Assembly (NCBI RefSeq): GCF_001642735.1
Contig: NZ_LWHM01000005.1
Location: 1-64,000, forward strand
Origin: Pseudohongiella nitratireducens
Lineage (GTDB): Bacteria > Pseudomonadota > Gammaproteobacteria > Pseudomonadales > Pseudohongiellaceae
DNA: 64,000 nucleotides
Reading direction: 5' to 3'
The notes beneath the pieces are model-generated. The model searched no databases and was not told where the DNA came from. It worked only from the letters and a program-made list of their open reading frames with translations. The stretch's first letter is position 1; each line of letters opens with the position of its first letter. Both the position numbers and the translations under genes were made by a program. Shown in pieces: positions 34,240 to 42,494 of this stretch.

Positions 34240-34581
34240 GCAAATACAGTCCTTTTTGTCCTTAATCCATGGAATTTAGGAGAATCCTTGACAATTGCGA
34301 TTTCATCGACACTGATTGTTGCAACTTTCCATGAAACATCCCGTATTCACGATAAGCAGCGTGCGATAATCATTGTAGGGTCAATGTCTTGGGGGTAGGC
34401 TGGAATGAATTGTCAAAATACCCGGGCATAAAGCCAGTTTATTAATCCGCTCAACGTTATGAGACGTATTGAGAACGACACTTTGCTAGCTAATCAGCCA
34501 TTTTATCATCAGGAATGCCAACGATTCCTTCAGATAGAAAAGCCGCGCGGTCCAGGGCATGCGCATTTAAGAGGTCAGTCA
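34240..34581 (+). promoter_or_regulatory. Intergenic region upstream of the RND operon
   Basis: This gap lies between the divergent speB and the adaptor gene. A TTGACA hexamer at 34288-34293 has only a weak -10 (ACTGAT) 17 bp downstream, so it is a doubtful promoter. GATAATCATTGTA at about 34368 resembles half a Fur box. I see no supportable gene; the in-frame extension of the adaptor back to 34459 lacks a ribosome site. Confidence 0.3.
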
Positions 34582-35964
34582 ATGTTTTCTATGGTCAGGC
34601 AGTCAGTTCGTTTTAGACGCGTATGCCAATCCTTTTGCACAGCCGGTATGGTGATTGTACTGGCGGCTTGCGGCGGCTCAGAACCTGAAACCGGCAATGC
34701 CGGTGCCCAGGGCCAGAGACCGGGTGGCTTCCCGGGTGGGTTCGGTCCGGGTGGTCAGCAGGAGATGCCTGTTCCTGCTGTTGAAGTGGTTGAGGCTCGC
34801 ATCGGCAGTCTGCCACTGGAAGAGCGCCTGACCGGGCGCGTTATCGCAGAAAACCAGTCTGAGATAATAGCCGAAGTGGGCGGCCCTGTTACTGAGGTCT
34901 TTGTTGATAGCGGTGACGCAGTGCAAGCTGGTGATCCTCTGGTGCAGATTCGTGATACCGAATATCGAGAACGCCTCAATCAAGCTCAGGCGGGACTGCA
35001 GGTTGCAGAAGCGCAGACACGTCAGGCCCAGGCGAATCTGGCTGCACTGCAAAACCAGCTCGAACGAATACAGTCATTGACCGAAAGGCGTCTGGAGACA
35101 GTGTCTGCGCTGGAAGATATCCAGGTTCAAGTGGACGTGGCGCAGGCCAATGTGGAGTTGCGCCGTGCCCAGGAAAACCAGGCACAATCGGTTGTCGAGG
35201 AGCGTCGGCTGGAACTGGCCAATACAACGGTCAGGGCACCAATCAGTGGTATGGTCGGACAACGCAATGTCGAGCGTGGCCAGATCGTTTCTGCCAGTGC
35301 GCCCTTGTTTATCATTGGCGATCTGGATGATGTTCGTATCGAGATGCTGCTAACAGAGCGGATGCTGACCTATATCCGCGAAGGCATGTCAGTGAGTCTT
35401 TATTCCGAAAACTGGCCGGATCTCCGGTTCGACGCATCCGTCTCACGCATTTCGCCTTTTCTCGACGCAAATACCCTGCGTACCCAGGCCTATGTAGAAA
35501 TGGAAAACCCGGACCGCATGCTTAGGCCGGGCATGTTTCTCAATGCCGATATCTATTACGGTGAAACTGAGGATGCGGTGCTGATTCCCAACAGTGCCAT
35601 TTATCGTCATCCGCGAACCGGTGTTGAGGGGGTTTATGTGATGACGCCACCGGGACCAGAAGCGCGCCCGGTTTCCGAGGTGGATGGCGCCCCGGCCATG
35701 CTGCCTGCTGCCCCCGTGCAGTTTGTCCCCGTTGATGTTGTTGCCAGTGGTCGCATGAGCAGTGGTGTCGAAGGTATCCAGCAAGGTGACTGGGTCGTGA
35801 CCATTGGGCAGAACCTGCTGATGGGCAATGTGGCTGAGGCGCGAGCCAGGGTCATGAGCTGGGATCGCATGGAAGAAATGCAACGCAAACAGAATCGCGA
35901 TATTTTTGACATCATTGATGCGGCCCGGGAGCAACGTCAAAACGCTGTCCCGGCTGATAGTTGA
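34582..35964 (+). CDS. RND efflux periplasmic adaptor (membrane fusion lipoprotein)
   Basis: This 460-residue HlyD/AcrA-type adaptor has a signal peptide and lipobox LAAC (Cys about 29). A Gly/Pro/Gln-rich linker (PGGFPGGFGPGG) precedes the lipoyl/hairpin region (VIAENQSEIIAEVGGPVTEV), a coiled coil at about 130-215, and TTVRAPISGMVGQRNVERGQ. The beta-barrel and membrane-proximal domains follow. ATG 34582 has GAGG at 8 nt. It links the inner-membrane pump to an outer-membrane channel. The pump gene follows after 20 bp; no channel gene is present, so a TolC encoded elsewhere is presumed. Confidence 0.92.
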   Translation: MFSMVRQSVRFRRVCQSFCTAGMVIVLAACGGSEPETGNAGAQGQRPGGFPGGFGPGGQQEMPVPAVEVVEARIGSLPLEERLTGRVIAENQSEIIAEVGGPVTEVFVDSGDAVQAGDPLVQIRDTEYRERLNQAQAGLQVAEAQTRQAQANLAALQNQLERIQSLTERRLETVSALEDIQVQVDVAQANVELRRAQENQAQSVVEERRLELANTTVRAPISGMVGQRNVERGQIVSASAPLFIIGDLDDVRIEMLLTERMLTYIREGMSVSLYSENWPDLRFDASVSRISPFLDANTLRTQAYVEMENPDRMLRPGMFLNADIYYGETEDAVLIPNSAIYRHPRTGVEGVYVMTPPGPEARPVSEVDGAPAMLPAAPVQFVPVDVVASGRMSSGVEGIQQGDWVVTIGQNLLMGNVAEARARVMSWDRMEEMQRKQNRDIFDIIDAAREQRQNAVPADS

Positions 35965-35984
35965 TCCCGACAGGAGACTGAGTC

Positions 35985-38900
35985 ATGGCTATTACGAAGC
36001 AATCCATCAGTCGCCCTATTGCGACGACCATGATATTCCTGATCATCATCACGCTTGGGACACTGGGCTTTCGCTTCCTGCCAGTAGACCTGTTGCCTCC
36101 TATTGAGATGCCTGAACTGTCGGTTCAGGTCAGCTATCCCAATGTCGGCCCGGAAGACATTGAATTGCTGATCACCGAGCCACTGGAAAATGCACTGGCT
36201 GTTGTGCCCGATATTGAACGTATGTCTTCGAGATCTCAGGAGGGCAGTGGTTCGGTCAGTCTGCGCTTCTCTCAGGGCGTGGACATCGATGTGATATCCA
36301 ATGATGTGCGTGAGGCGCTGGATCGTTTGCGGAACAGCTTGCCGGAAGATGCCGATCCACCTCGTATCCGTCGCTTTAACCCGGATGACTCACCGATTGT
36401 GATTCTGGGTGTGCAATCTGACATGGACCTGATGGACCTGACCACAATCATGGAGCGGGACCTGAGTCGTCGTTTTGAACAGATTGCCGGTGTTGGTGCC
36501 GTTGATGTCTGGGGCGGAATTGATCGCGAGATTCGTGTTGATGTCAGACGCGACCGCCTGCTGGCCAGCGGGCTGACCATGAATGATATCAGCCAGGCGA
36601 TTGGCCGGGAGGGTAACAACTCTCCCGGTGGCAATGTCCAGCGCGGCATGTCTGAGCTATATATACGCTCGATGGGTGAGTTCAACTCGGTAGATGAAAT
36701 CCAGAATGTCGTCATTCGTTCGGTTGAAGGCGTGCCGGTGCGCGTTGGTGATGTGGCGGATGTCAGTGATGATCGGGCAGATATTGGCCGGTATATCGAA
36801 ATCAATGAGTTGCCCATGATTCGTATGGGGATTCGCAAACAAACCGGTGCCAATACCGTTGCGGTAGCCGAACAGGTTAACCAGGAATTGCAAAGAATCA
36901 ATTCGGAGCGCAATGATCTGGAAATCCTCATGGTGACCGATCAGAGCGAGTTTATTCAGGACTCAATCGATAGCGTTCGAAACTCCGCGCTTTGGGGCGG
37001 CATCCTTGCTGTGATTGTGTTGCTGGCTTTTTTCCGCAATGGCTCTATTACCAGTATTATTTCTGTCTCCATCCCTATTGCCATCATCGCCACGTTCGCA
37101 CTGCTGTATTTTGGTGGTCTGACGCTCAACCAGATGAGTTTTGGGGGACTGGCGCTTGGGGTTGGCCTGATTGTTGATAATGCCATTGTGGTCATTGAGA
37201 ACATCGTCCGGCACCGGCAACAGGGTAAACCGCTGAAAAAGGCCGCCGAGAGAGGAACTCGGCAGGTGACAGGCGCGGTTATCGCTTCAACGCTGACAAC
37301 CTCAGTCATTTTCCTGCCTGTGGTGTTCATGCAGACCCTGACCGGGACCATGTTTCAGGAAATGGCCCTGGTGGTTGTCTTCTCCTTGATGTGTTCATTG
37401 TTTGTCGCGCTGACGCTGGTGCCGATGTTGTCGAGCCGCTTTCTCAGTGTGCCAGCACATGAACCCGCACATGACCAGACAGCAACCTGGAACGAACGTA
37501 TTCTGTATGGACTTGAGCAGCGCTATGAGCGTGTGGTTAGCTGGGCCCTGGCGCACAAGGCGGTGGTCATCGCTGCCACAACCGGGCTGCTCTTGCTGTC
37601 GGTGCTGGGTATACGCATGATTTCCGTTGAACTGGCGCCACAGACTGAGGCTGATACGCTTTCCATCCGCATGCGCATGGACGAAGGCACCAATATCGCC
37701 GTGATCCATAGCTACATGATGGAAATGGATCAGATTGTTCGCAATATTGTGCCCTGGGAAAATGTCGTTAATTACACACGCGATGCGCAAAATGGTGATG
37801 CTGAACTGGAACTGACCCTGATCGATCAGGAAGAGCGCACCATGAATGCCAATGAAATGGCTGATTACATTCGTGCCCGTGTTGAGGATGCCATACCAGG
37901 CATGCGTGTGTATGTTCGCGCGCAATCCGGCATGTGGATCATGCGCCGGATTTTCGGTTCCGGTGGTGAAGATGCCATACAGGTGGAACTGCGAGGTTAC
38001 GATCTGGATGCAGCAGATCAGATAGCCCAGCGCATCAGTGATCGTGTCGAAGTTTTACCCGGCATTGCTGACGTCAATCTGAGTCGCCGGGAAGGGCGGC
38101 CAGAGCAGCAGATTCGCTTTGACAGGGAGAAGCTGGCTTCACTGGGGATTGGCGTCAGCGATGTCAGTCGAGCTATTCAGGCCAGTGTCGGTGGTTCGCG
38201 TGCCGGTGTTTACCGGGACAGGGGTGATGAGTTTGATATTGTCGTTCGCCTGCGGCCTGAGGATCGGTTGAATTCCCAGGATATCGATAACATTTCCATT
38301 CGTGCGGCTAATGGCGAGGTTGTGCCAGTTTCTTCCCTGATTTCCACCACCTTTGGCCGGGGACCAACCGAGATTCGCCGCATTGACGGTCAGCGGGTGA
38401 CATATATCAATGCCAACCTCGAAAGTGGTGTCGCGCTGGGCGATGCTGTAGAGCGTATTCGCGAGAACCTGTCCCAGATGCAGCTTCCTGACGGGTTTTC
38501 TATCGTTTACGGTGGCGAATACGAAGAGCAGATGGAGTCCCAGCGCGACTTTGTCATGGCGATTGTCATGGCGCTGGTGCTGATCTATATGGTGATGGCG
38601 GCCCAGTTCGAACGCTTCCTGGATCCGTTGATCGTAATGGGATCCGTGCCACTGGCTATTGTTGGCGTGGTGCCAACCTTGATCCTCACCGGCACCACCC
38701 TGAACATGCAGAGTTTCATGGGCATGGTGATGCTGATCGGTATCGTGGTCAATAACGCCATTCTGCTGGTGGACTATATCAATATCATGCGCCGCGAAGA
38801 CGGTATGCCGATCGAACAGGCCGTTGTGAAGGCAGGGCGCCTACGCTTGCGACCGATCCTGATGACGACCCTCACCACGGTGCTGGGCCTGATTCCACTG

Positions 38901-39176
38901 GCACTGGGCATTGGTGCCGGAGCAGAAATGCAAGCCTCGCTGGCACGTGTCGTGGTCGGTGGCCTGATGGCGTCGACACTGATCACCCTGGTTTTCATTC
39001 CCGTGTTCTATGTCACAGCCAACCATACCCGTGACTGGATTGGAAACCACCTGGTTCCCGATGCATTCAAACGCGTGTTCCGTAAAGAACCCCCTGCCGA
39101 GGCTGATACAACACCCGACCGTGCCCATGGCGGATCCGATGCGCAACACGGCTTTAGCCAACAGCGCCAGGACTAA
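35985..39176 (+). CDS. RND-family multidrug efflux pump (AcrB/HAE1-type)
   Basis: This 1063-residue proton-driven inner-membrane trimer subunit starts ITKQSISRPIATTMIFLIII. It has 12 helices, two large periplasmic loops, and the helix 4 proton site GLALGVGLIVDNAIVVIENI, where one of the two usual acids is Asn, as in many HAE1-type pumps. A second-half repeat has FMGMVMLIGIVVNNAILLVD, and the C-terminus has RLRPILMTTLTTVLGLIPLA. It works with the adaptor gene just upstream. The substrate range cannot be read. The C-terminal tail beyond about 1035 is variable and polar. A strong terminator follows. Confidence 0.95.
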   Translation: MAITKQSISRPIATTMIFLIIITLGTLGFRFLPVDLLPPIEMPELSVQVSYPNVGPEDIELLITEPLENALAVVPDIERMSSRSQEGSGSVSLRFSQGVDIDVISNDVREALDRLRNSLPEDADPPRIRRFNPDDSPIVILGVQSDMDLMDLTTIMERDLSRRFEQIAGVGAVDVWGGIDREIRVDVRRDRLLASGLTMNDISQAIGREGNNSPGGNVQRGMSELYIRSMGEFNSVDEIQNVVIRSVEGVPVRVGDVADVSDDRADIGRYIEINELPMIRMGIRKQTGANTVAVAEQVNQELQRINSERNDLEILMVTDQSEFIQDSIDSVRNSALWGGILAVIVLLAFFRNGSITSIISVSIPIAIIATFALLYFGGLTLNQMSFGGLALGVGLIVDNAIVVIENIVRHRQQGKPLKKAAERGTRQVTGAVIASTLTTSVIFLPVVFMQTLTGTMFQEMALVVVFSLMCSLFVALTLVPMLSSRFLSVPAHEPAHDQTATWNERILYGLEQRYERVVSWALAHKAVVIAATTGLLLLSVLGIRMISVELAPQTEADTLSIRMRMDEGTNIAVIHSYMMEMDQIVRNIVPWENVVNYTRDAQNGDAELELTLIDQEERTMNANEMADYIRARVEDAIPGMRVYVRAQSGMWIMRRIFGSGGEDAIQVELRGYDLDAADQIAQRISDRVEVLPGIADVNLSRREGRPEQQIRFDREKLASLGIGVSDVSRAIQASVGGSRAGVYRDRGDEFDIVVRLRPEDRLNSQDIDNISIRAANGEVVPVSSLISTTFGRGPTEIRRIDGQRVTYINANLESGVALGDAVERIRENLSQMQLPDGFSIVYGGEYEEQMESQRDFVMAIVMALVLIYMVMAAQFERFLDPLIVMGSVPLAIVGVVPTLILTGTTLNMQSFMGMVMLIGIVVNNAILLVDYINIMRREDGMPIEQAVVKAGRLRLRPILMTTLTTVLGLIPLALGIGAGAEMQASLARVVVGGLMASTLITLVFIPVFYVTANHTRDWIGNHLVPDAFKRVFRKEPPAEADTTPDRAHGGSDAQHGFSQQRQD

Positions 39177-39219
39177 AACGTTGCAACCAGAAAACCTGGA
39201 CGCTTAAGGCAATGACATA

Positions 39220-39255
39220 AAAAGGCCCGGTTCACCAAATGAGCCGGGCCTTTTT
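39220..39255 (+). terminator. Rho-independent terminator of the RND operon
   Basis: GGCCCGGTTC pairs with GAGCCGGGCC (one wobble) around ACCAAAT and is followed by TTTTT. It begins 44 bp after the pump stop. The A-run on the left could also serve leftward transcripts. Confidence 0.9.
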
Positions 39256-39330
39256 AATCGTCAGCCCGCCATGGCATGACACACAGTGCCTAACAACACC
39301 CCATGAGTACCCAAACACAGCACAAGGGAA

Positions 39331-39487
39331 GGGCATCACTCCACATATCGCAGCCAATCAGACCACGTTTTGCCTAGCGCCCCTCATCCGAAAAAGCAGC
39401 CGAACTGCTTGAGCCGTCAGGCGAGTTTTCGGCTGTCGGATGAGGGGCGCTAGGCAGTGGTCGGCTGCGATATGTGGAGTGATGCCC
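39331..39487. repeat. 157-bp long inverted repeat (giant hairpin)
   Basis: The left arm is 39331-39355, 39361-39366 and 39371-39391; the right arm is 39436-39487. They pair over 52 bp with no mismatch, interrupted only by unpaired AATCA and GTTT on the left. The 44-nt centre has further small inverted repeats. There is no ORF. It resembles a non-autonomous MITE or REPIN-like element. Confidence 0.85.
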
Positions 39488-39501
39488 TGACTGCCCCCCC
39501 C

Positions 39502-39540
39502 ACCCGAGCTTTCGACTGCCGAGTGAGGAGTGGTCAGCGG
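39502..39540. repeat. Diverged partial copy of the neighbouring hairpin repeat
   Basis: Sequence here (CGAGCTTTCGACTGCCGAGT onward to GTGGTCAGCGG) repeats the right half of the 157-bp element (CGAGTTTTCGGCTGTCGGAT to GTGGTCGGCTG) with substitutions and a gap. This suggests at least two rounds of insertion or duplication at this site, which abuts the end of the sugar dehydrogenase gene. Confidence 0.55.
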
Positions 39541-39544
39541 GAAC

Positions 39545-40648
39545 TTACTCCGCCGGCAACAGCCGATGAATACCGCCCCCTTCAATGGCCAGGTAGATAT
39601 AACCGTCCGGGCCCTGCTCCACTTCACGCACCCGACCGATGCCAGTCAGTATGTCAGTAGAGCGGATCACGCGATCTTCCCAGACTTCCAGCAAAACCAG
39701 GCGTGTTCCGGCAAGAGCACCAACCAGCAGGTTGTTGCTTAGCTCCGGATAATGGTCACTGTCGACGAACTCGATACCGGCAATGGCAATGGAGGGATTC
39801 CAGTACCAGATTGGCTGTTCCATGCCGGCACCGTGGGAATCCTCGGCCAATGGCTCACCGTTGTAGTTGATGCCGTAACCGACATAAGGCCAGCCATAAT
39901 TGTTAGCAGCGCGGGCAATGTTGATTTCATCGCCACCACGAGGTCCATGCTCACTGTTCCACACCTCTCCGGTTTCCGGGTTGATGGCGATACCCTGCGG
40001 ATTGCGGTGGCCGTATGACCAAACGGCAGGGATGGCATCAGGAATGTGAACAAAAGGGTTGTCTTCCGGGACGCTGCCGTCATCCATGATGCGATAAATT
40101 TTACCGCCGTCACGGCTCAGGTTCTGAACGTTGGTGAAATGGTCGCCACGGTCACCAATGGAGAAGTACAGGTAGCCGTCTGCATCAAACACCATGCGGC
40201 CACCGTAGTGCTGGCCCCGATTGCTGTTTTCCATGGCCCGGTAGATGACTTCCTGATCGGTTAGCCGGTTACCATTCAGTTTAGCCCGCATCACTGATGT
40301 GTTACTGCCTTCCCCGTTGCCTTCCGGGTCAGAAAAAGTCAGATATAACCAGCCATTGCTGGCGTAATCAGGGTGAGCTTCAATATCCAGCAGGCCGCCC
40401 TGGCCATTGACGTGTACTTCAGGGACGCCAGCTAATGGTTCACTGACTTCGCCATCAGAAACGCGGTACAGTTCACCATTGCGGTCGGTCACCAGCATAT
40501 CGCCGTCTGGCAGCCAGGCCATGCCCCATGGCATTTCAATCGCATCTGTGACAACGTCCGTGGTGTAGCTGGGGAATTGCTGGGCCTCTGCGCCCGTAAC
40601 AGCTAAGATGGACAGTGATAAAGCGCTGAACCATTTTTTGGAATTCAT
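39545..40648 (-). CDS. PQQ-type soluble aldose sugar dehydrogenase
   Basis: This 367-residue exported six-bladed beta-propeller protein has a signal peptide at 1-23 (ending AEA). Family motifs are EMPWGMAWLPDGDMLVTDRN, GGLLDIEAHPDY, RGQHYGGRMVFDADGYLYFS with IGDRGD, and SYGHRNPQGIAINPETGEVW followed by SEHGPRGGDEIN. Such enzymes oxidise aldoses in the periplasm using PQQ. No PQQ synthesis gene is nearby, so the cofactor would be imported or encoded elsewhere. ATG 40648 has GGAG about 7 nt upstream. An AT-rich TATACAATA-like promoter lies at 40670-40700. Confidence 0.9.
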   Translation of the reverse strand: MNSKKWFSALSLSILAVTGAEAQQFPSYTTDVVTDAIEMPWGMAWLPDGDMLVTDRNGELYRVSDGEVSEPLAGVPEVHVNGQGGLLDIEAHPDYASNGWLYLTFSDPEGNGEGSNTSVMRAKLNGNRLTDQEVIYRAMENSNRGQHYGGRMVFDADGYLYFSIGDRGDHFTNVQNLSRDGGKIYRIMDDGSVPEDNPFVHIPDAIPAVWSYGHRNPQGIAINPETGEVWNSEHGPRGGDEINIARAANNYGWPYVGYGINYNGEPLAEDSHGAGMEQPIWYWNPSIAIAGIEFVDSDHYPELSNNLLVGALAGTRLVLLEVWEDRVIRSTDILTGIGRVREVEQGPDGYIYLAIEGGGIHRLLPAE

Positions 40649-40897
40649 GACACATCTCCAGTCATTATGCATAGTAAGAATATTGTATAGTATTGTATAG
40701 AAGGTGTCGCCTTTCATCAGCCTGATTGACTGCCGTTTATCGTATCCAGGTGGCAGTTGACGTGATTCTTGTCGCGTTTTGGCTGAACAGGCAGCCTGCG
40801 ACAATTTGTCACGCAGAATAGACTAGGAGTCACAGGCTTCCAGACGGTAAAATCTAACACGTTGTAGAGAAATTATCAGACTTTTTAGGGTATCCAC

Positions 40898-41395
40898 ATG
40901 ATGAAACGAATCTTTTCGGCACTAACAGCGATACTGGCTTTGTCGGCTCTGCTTTCCGGTCAGGCACTGGCTCACACCGCACTGAGTTCTTCAATGCCTG
41001 GCAACCAGTCCACAGTTGTAGCGCCAGATAAACTGGTGTTGAAATTTGGCGATGTTGTTCGTCTGGTGGATGTAAAACTGGTTCATGGGCCTCGCCATGT
41101 CATTGACTTTGGCTTTCAGGCGCCAGAAGTTAGCCATGATGAGTTCGGCTTTGCCTTGCCTGAGCTGATGATGGGGGAGCACACAGTGACCTGGACCGCG
41201 ATAGGCCCTGACGGCCATACTGTCTCTGACTCATTCACCTTTACCAATGCTGCCGAAGGCAGTGAAGAAATGGCCGGTATGACACATGGCGGGCACAGTC
41301 ATAATGGTAGCCACAGTCATGGTGGTGAACAACATAGCCATGGCGGTGAACAGCACGCCCATGGTGCTGAGGATAGTCATCAGCACGAACACTGA
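40898..41395 (+). CDS. copC: CopC-like periplasmic copper-binding protein with His-rich tail
   Basis: This 165-residue protein has a signal peptide ending at ALA, so the mature protein begins with His26 of HTALSSSMPG, the N-terminal copper ligand of CopC/YobA domains. The beta-sandwich ends with GPDGHTVSDSFTF, holding a second ligand His. After about residue 122 a tail of about 40 residues with a dozen or so histidines (GGHSHNGSHSHGGEQHSHGG) adds extra metal-binding capacity. It precedes copD by 35 bp and hands copper to it or buffers periplasmic copper. Confidence 0.9.
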   Translation: MMKRIFSALTAILALSALLSGQALAHTALSSSMPGNQSTVVAPDKLVLKFGDVVRLVDVKLVHGPRHVIDFGFQAPEVSHDEFGFALPELMMGEHTVTWTAIGPDGHTVSDSFTFTNAAEGSEEMAGMTHGGHSHNGSHSHGGEQHSHGGEQHAHGAEDSHQHEH

Positions 41396-41430
41396 TGCCA
41401 TACACAGTTTGATTATCAGACAATCGCAAA

Positions 41431-42369
41431 ATGGCTGTTAACTGGTTACTGGCCGCAGCGCTGGGAAAATGGCTTTTCTACTTGAGCCTGGTCATTTTGC
41501 CCGGCTGGCTGTTTTTGCGATTCATCTCTCGTGACAATGACCAGACCTGGCTGGCAAGAGCAGGCTTACTTTTTCTGGTTATTGCCCTGACAGCCTTGTT
41601 GGCCTCCTCTCTTCTCCTGATCCAGGTTGGTGAAATCAATCAGCGTGGTGTGATGGGCATGTTTGATCCTGTCATGCGCGACATATTGTTGACTACGCCA
41701 AATGGCACCAGTCTGTATTGGCGGCTCGCCGGCTTACTGTTTTGGAGCCTGGCCATAGCAGGTTTGTGGTTGCCCAGGTTGCTGCTGCCCCTGGCCGTTC
41801 TGGGCACTGTGTGTTTAGCGGTGTCTTTCGCGGTGACCGGGCATGTTGCCACACTGGCCGGAATCAGCCAGTTATTTATTGTGCTGCACATTGTGGCGGT
41901 CACCGCCTGGGCAGGCTCTGTCCTGTTACTCTGCTTCCTGCTTCGGCCCGTGCCAGCAGATGAGCTGGCAACAGAGCAATGGCATGATCTTTTTCGGCAA
42001 TATGGTCGCCTGGCAGTGCCGGTACTGGCGGTGATGCTGATCTCAGGTGGCTATCTTTACATTCAACTGCTGGGCTGGTCTGTCATTCCGGATCATGCTT
42101 ATCACTGGCTGATGCTGGGCAAACTGGTACTGGTCGCCATGATGCTGGCTGTGGCTGCCCGCCATAAATTCCGACTGGTACCAGACATTCAACTTGCCCT
42201 GATGAGCCCGGGTGTGGATGAGCCGGGTGTCTCGCTCAGGCAAACGGCATTAAGTCGGATGCGAGCTTCGCTGTTCGTTGAGGGGATGCTGGCTGTGGGA
42301 ATCCTGGCCCTGGTTGCCATCATGACGACATTTGTTGGTCCTCAATCACTGCTGCACCAGATGAATTAA
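41431..42369 (+). CDS. copD: CopD-family copper-resistance/uptake membrane protein
   Basis: This 312-residue inner-membrane protein has about eight helices. Conserved features include LFIVLHIVAVTAWAGSVLLL, with the His characteristic of CopD, the LLTTPNGTSLYWRLAGLLFW segment and GKLVLVAMMLAVAARHKFRL. CopD works with CopC to move copper across the inner membrane. The gene starts with ATG at 41431, 35 bp after copC. Confidence 0.88.
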   Translation: MAVNWLLAAALGKWLFYLSLVILPGWLFLRFISRDNDQTWLARAGLLFLVIALTALLASSLLLIQVGEINQRGVMGMFDPVMRDILLTTPNGTSLYWRLAGLLFWSLAIAGLWLPRLLLPLAVLGTVCLAVSFAVTGHVATLAGISQLFIVLHIVAVTAWAGSVLLLCFLLRPVPADELATEQWHDLFRQYGRLAVPVLAVMLISGGYLYIQLLGWSVIPDHAYHWLMLGKLVLVAMMLAVAARHKFRLVPDIQLALMSPGVDEPGVSLRQTALSRMRASLFVEGMLAVGILALVAIMTTFVGPQSLLHQMN

Positions 42370-42408
42370 TGCCTAATATTTCAAGGCCTTTGCAGGCCAG
42401 ACACTGAA

Positions 42409-42427
42409 CTGTCAAAAAAGTGTGACA
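42409..42427 (+). promoter_or_regulatory. Possible Pho box upstream of the Na/Pi symporter
   Basis: CTGTCAAAAAAGTGTGAC consists of a 6/7 match to the PhoB half-site CTGTCAT, a 4-bp spacer and a weaker 4/7 second half. It lies 68 bp before the coding start, a suitable activator position. Regulation by phosphate fits the gene product. Confidence 0.4.
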
Positions 42428-42494
42428 AACTTGGCGTTGTAAATTAAGGTTGCATTGAATAGACTTCGCCAAAATTCACCAGACGTCACTGCCC

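Noticed and set aside
34364-34382. Fur box upstream of the RND adaptor
   Set aside because: Only one half (GATAATCATTGTA) matches; the other half does not, and efflux genes are not typical Fur targets.
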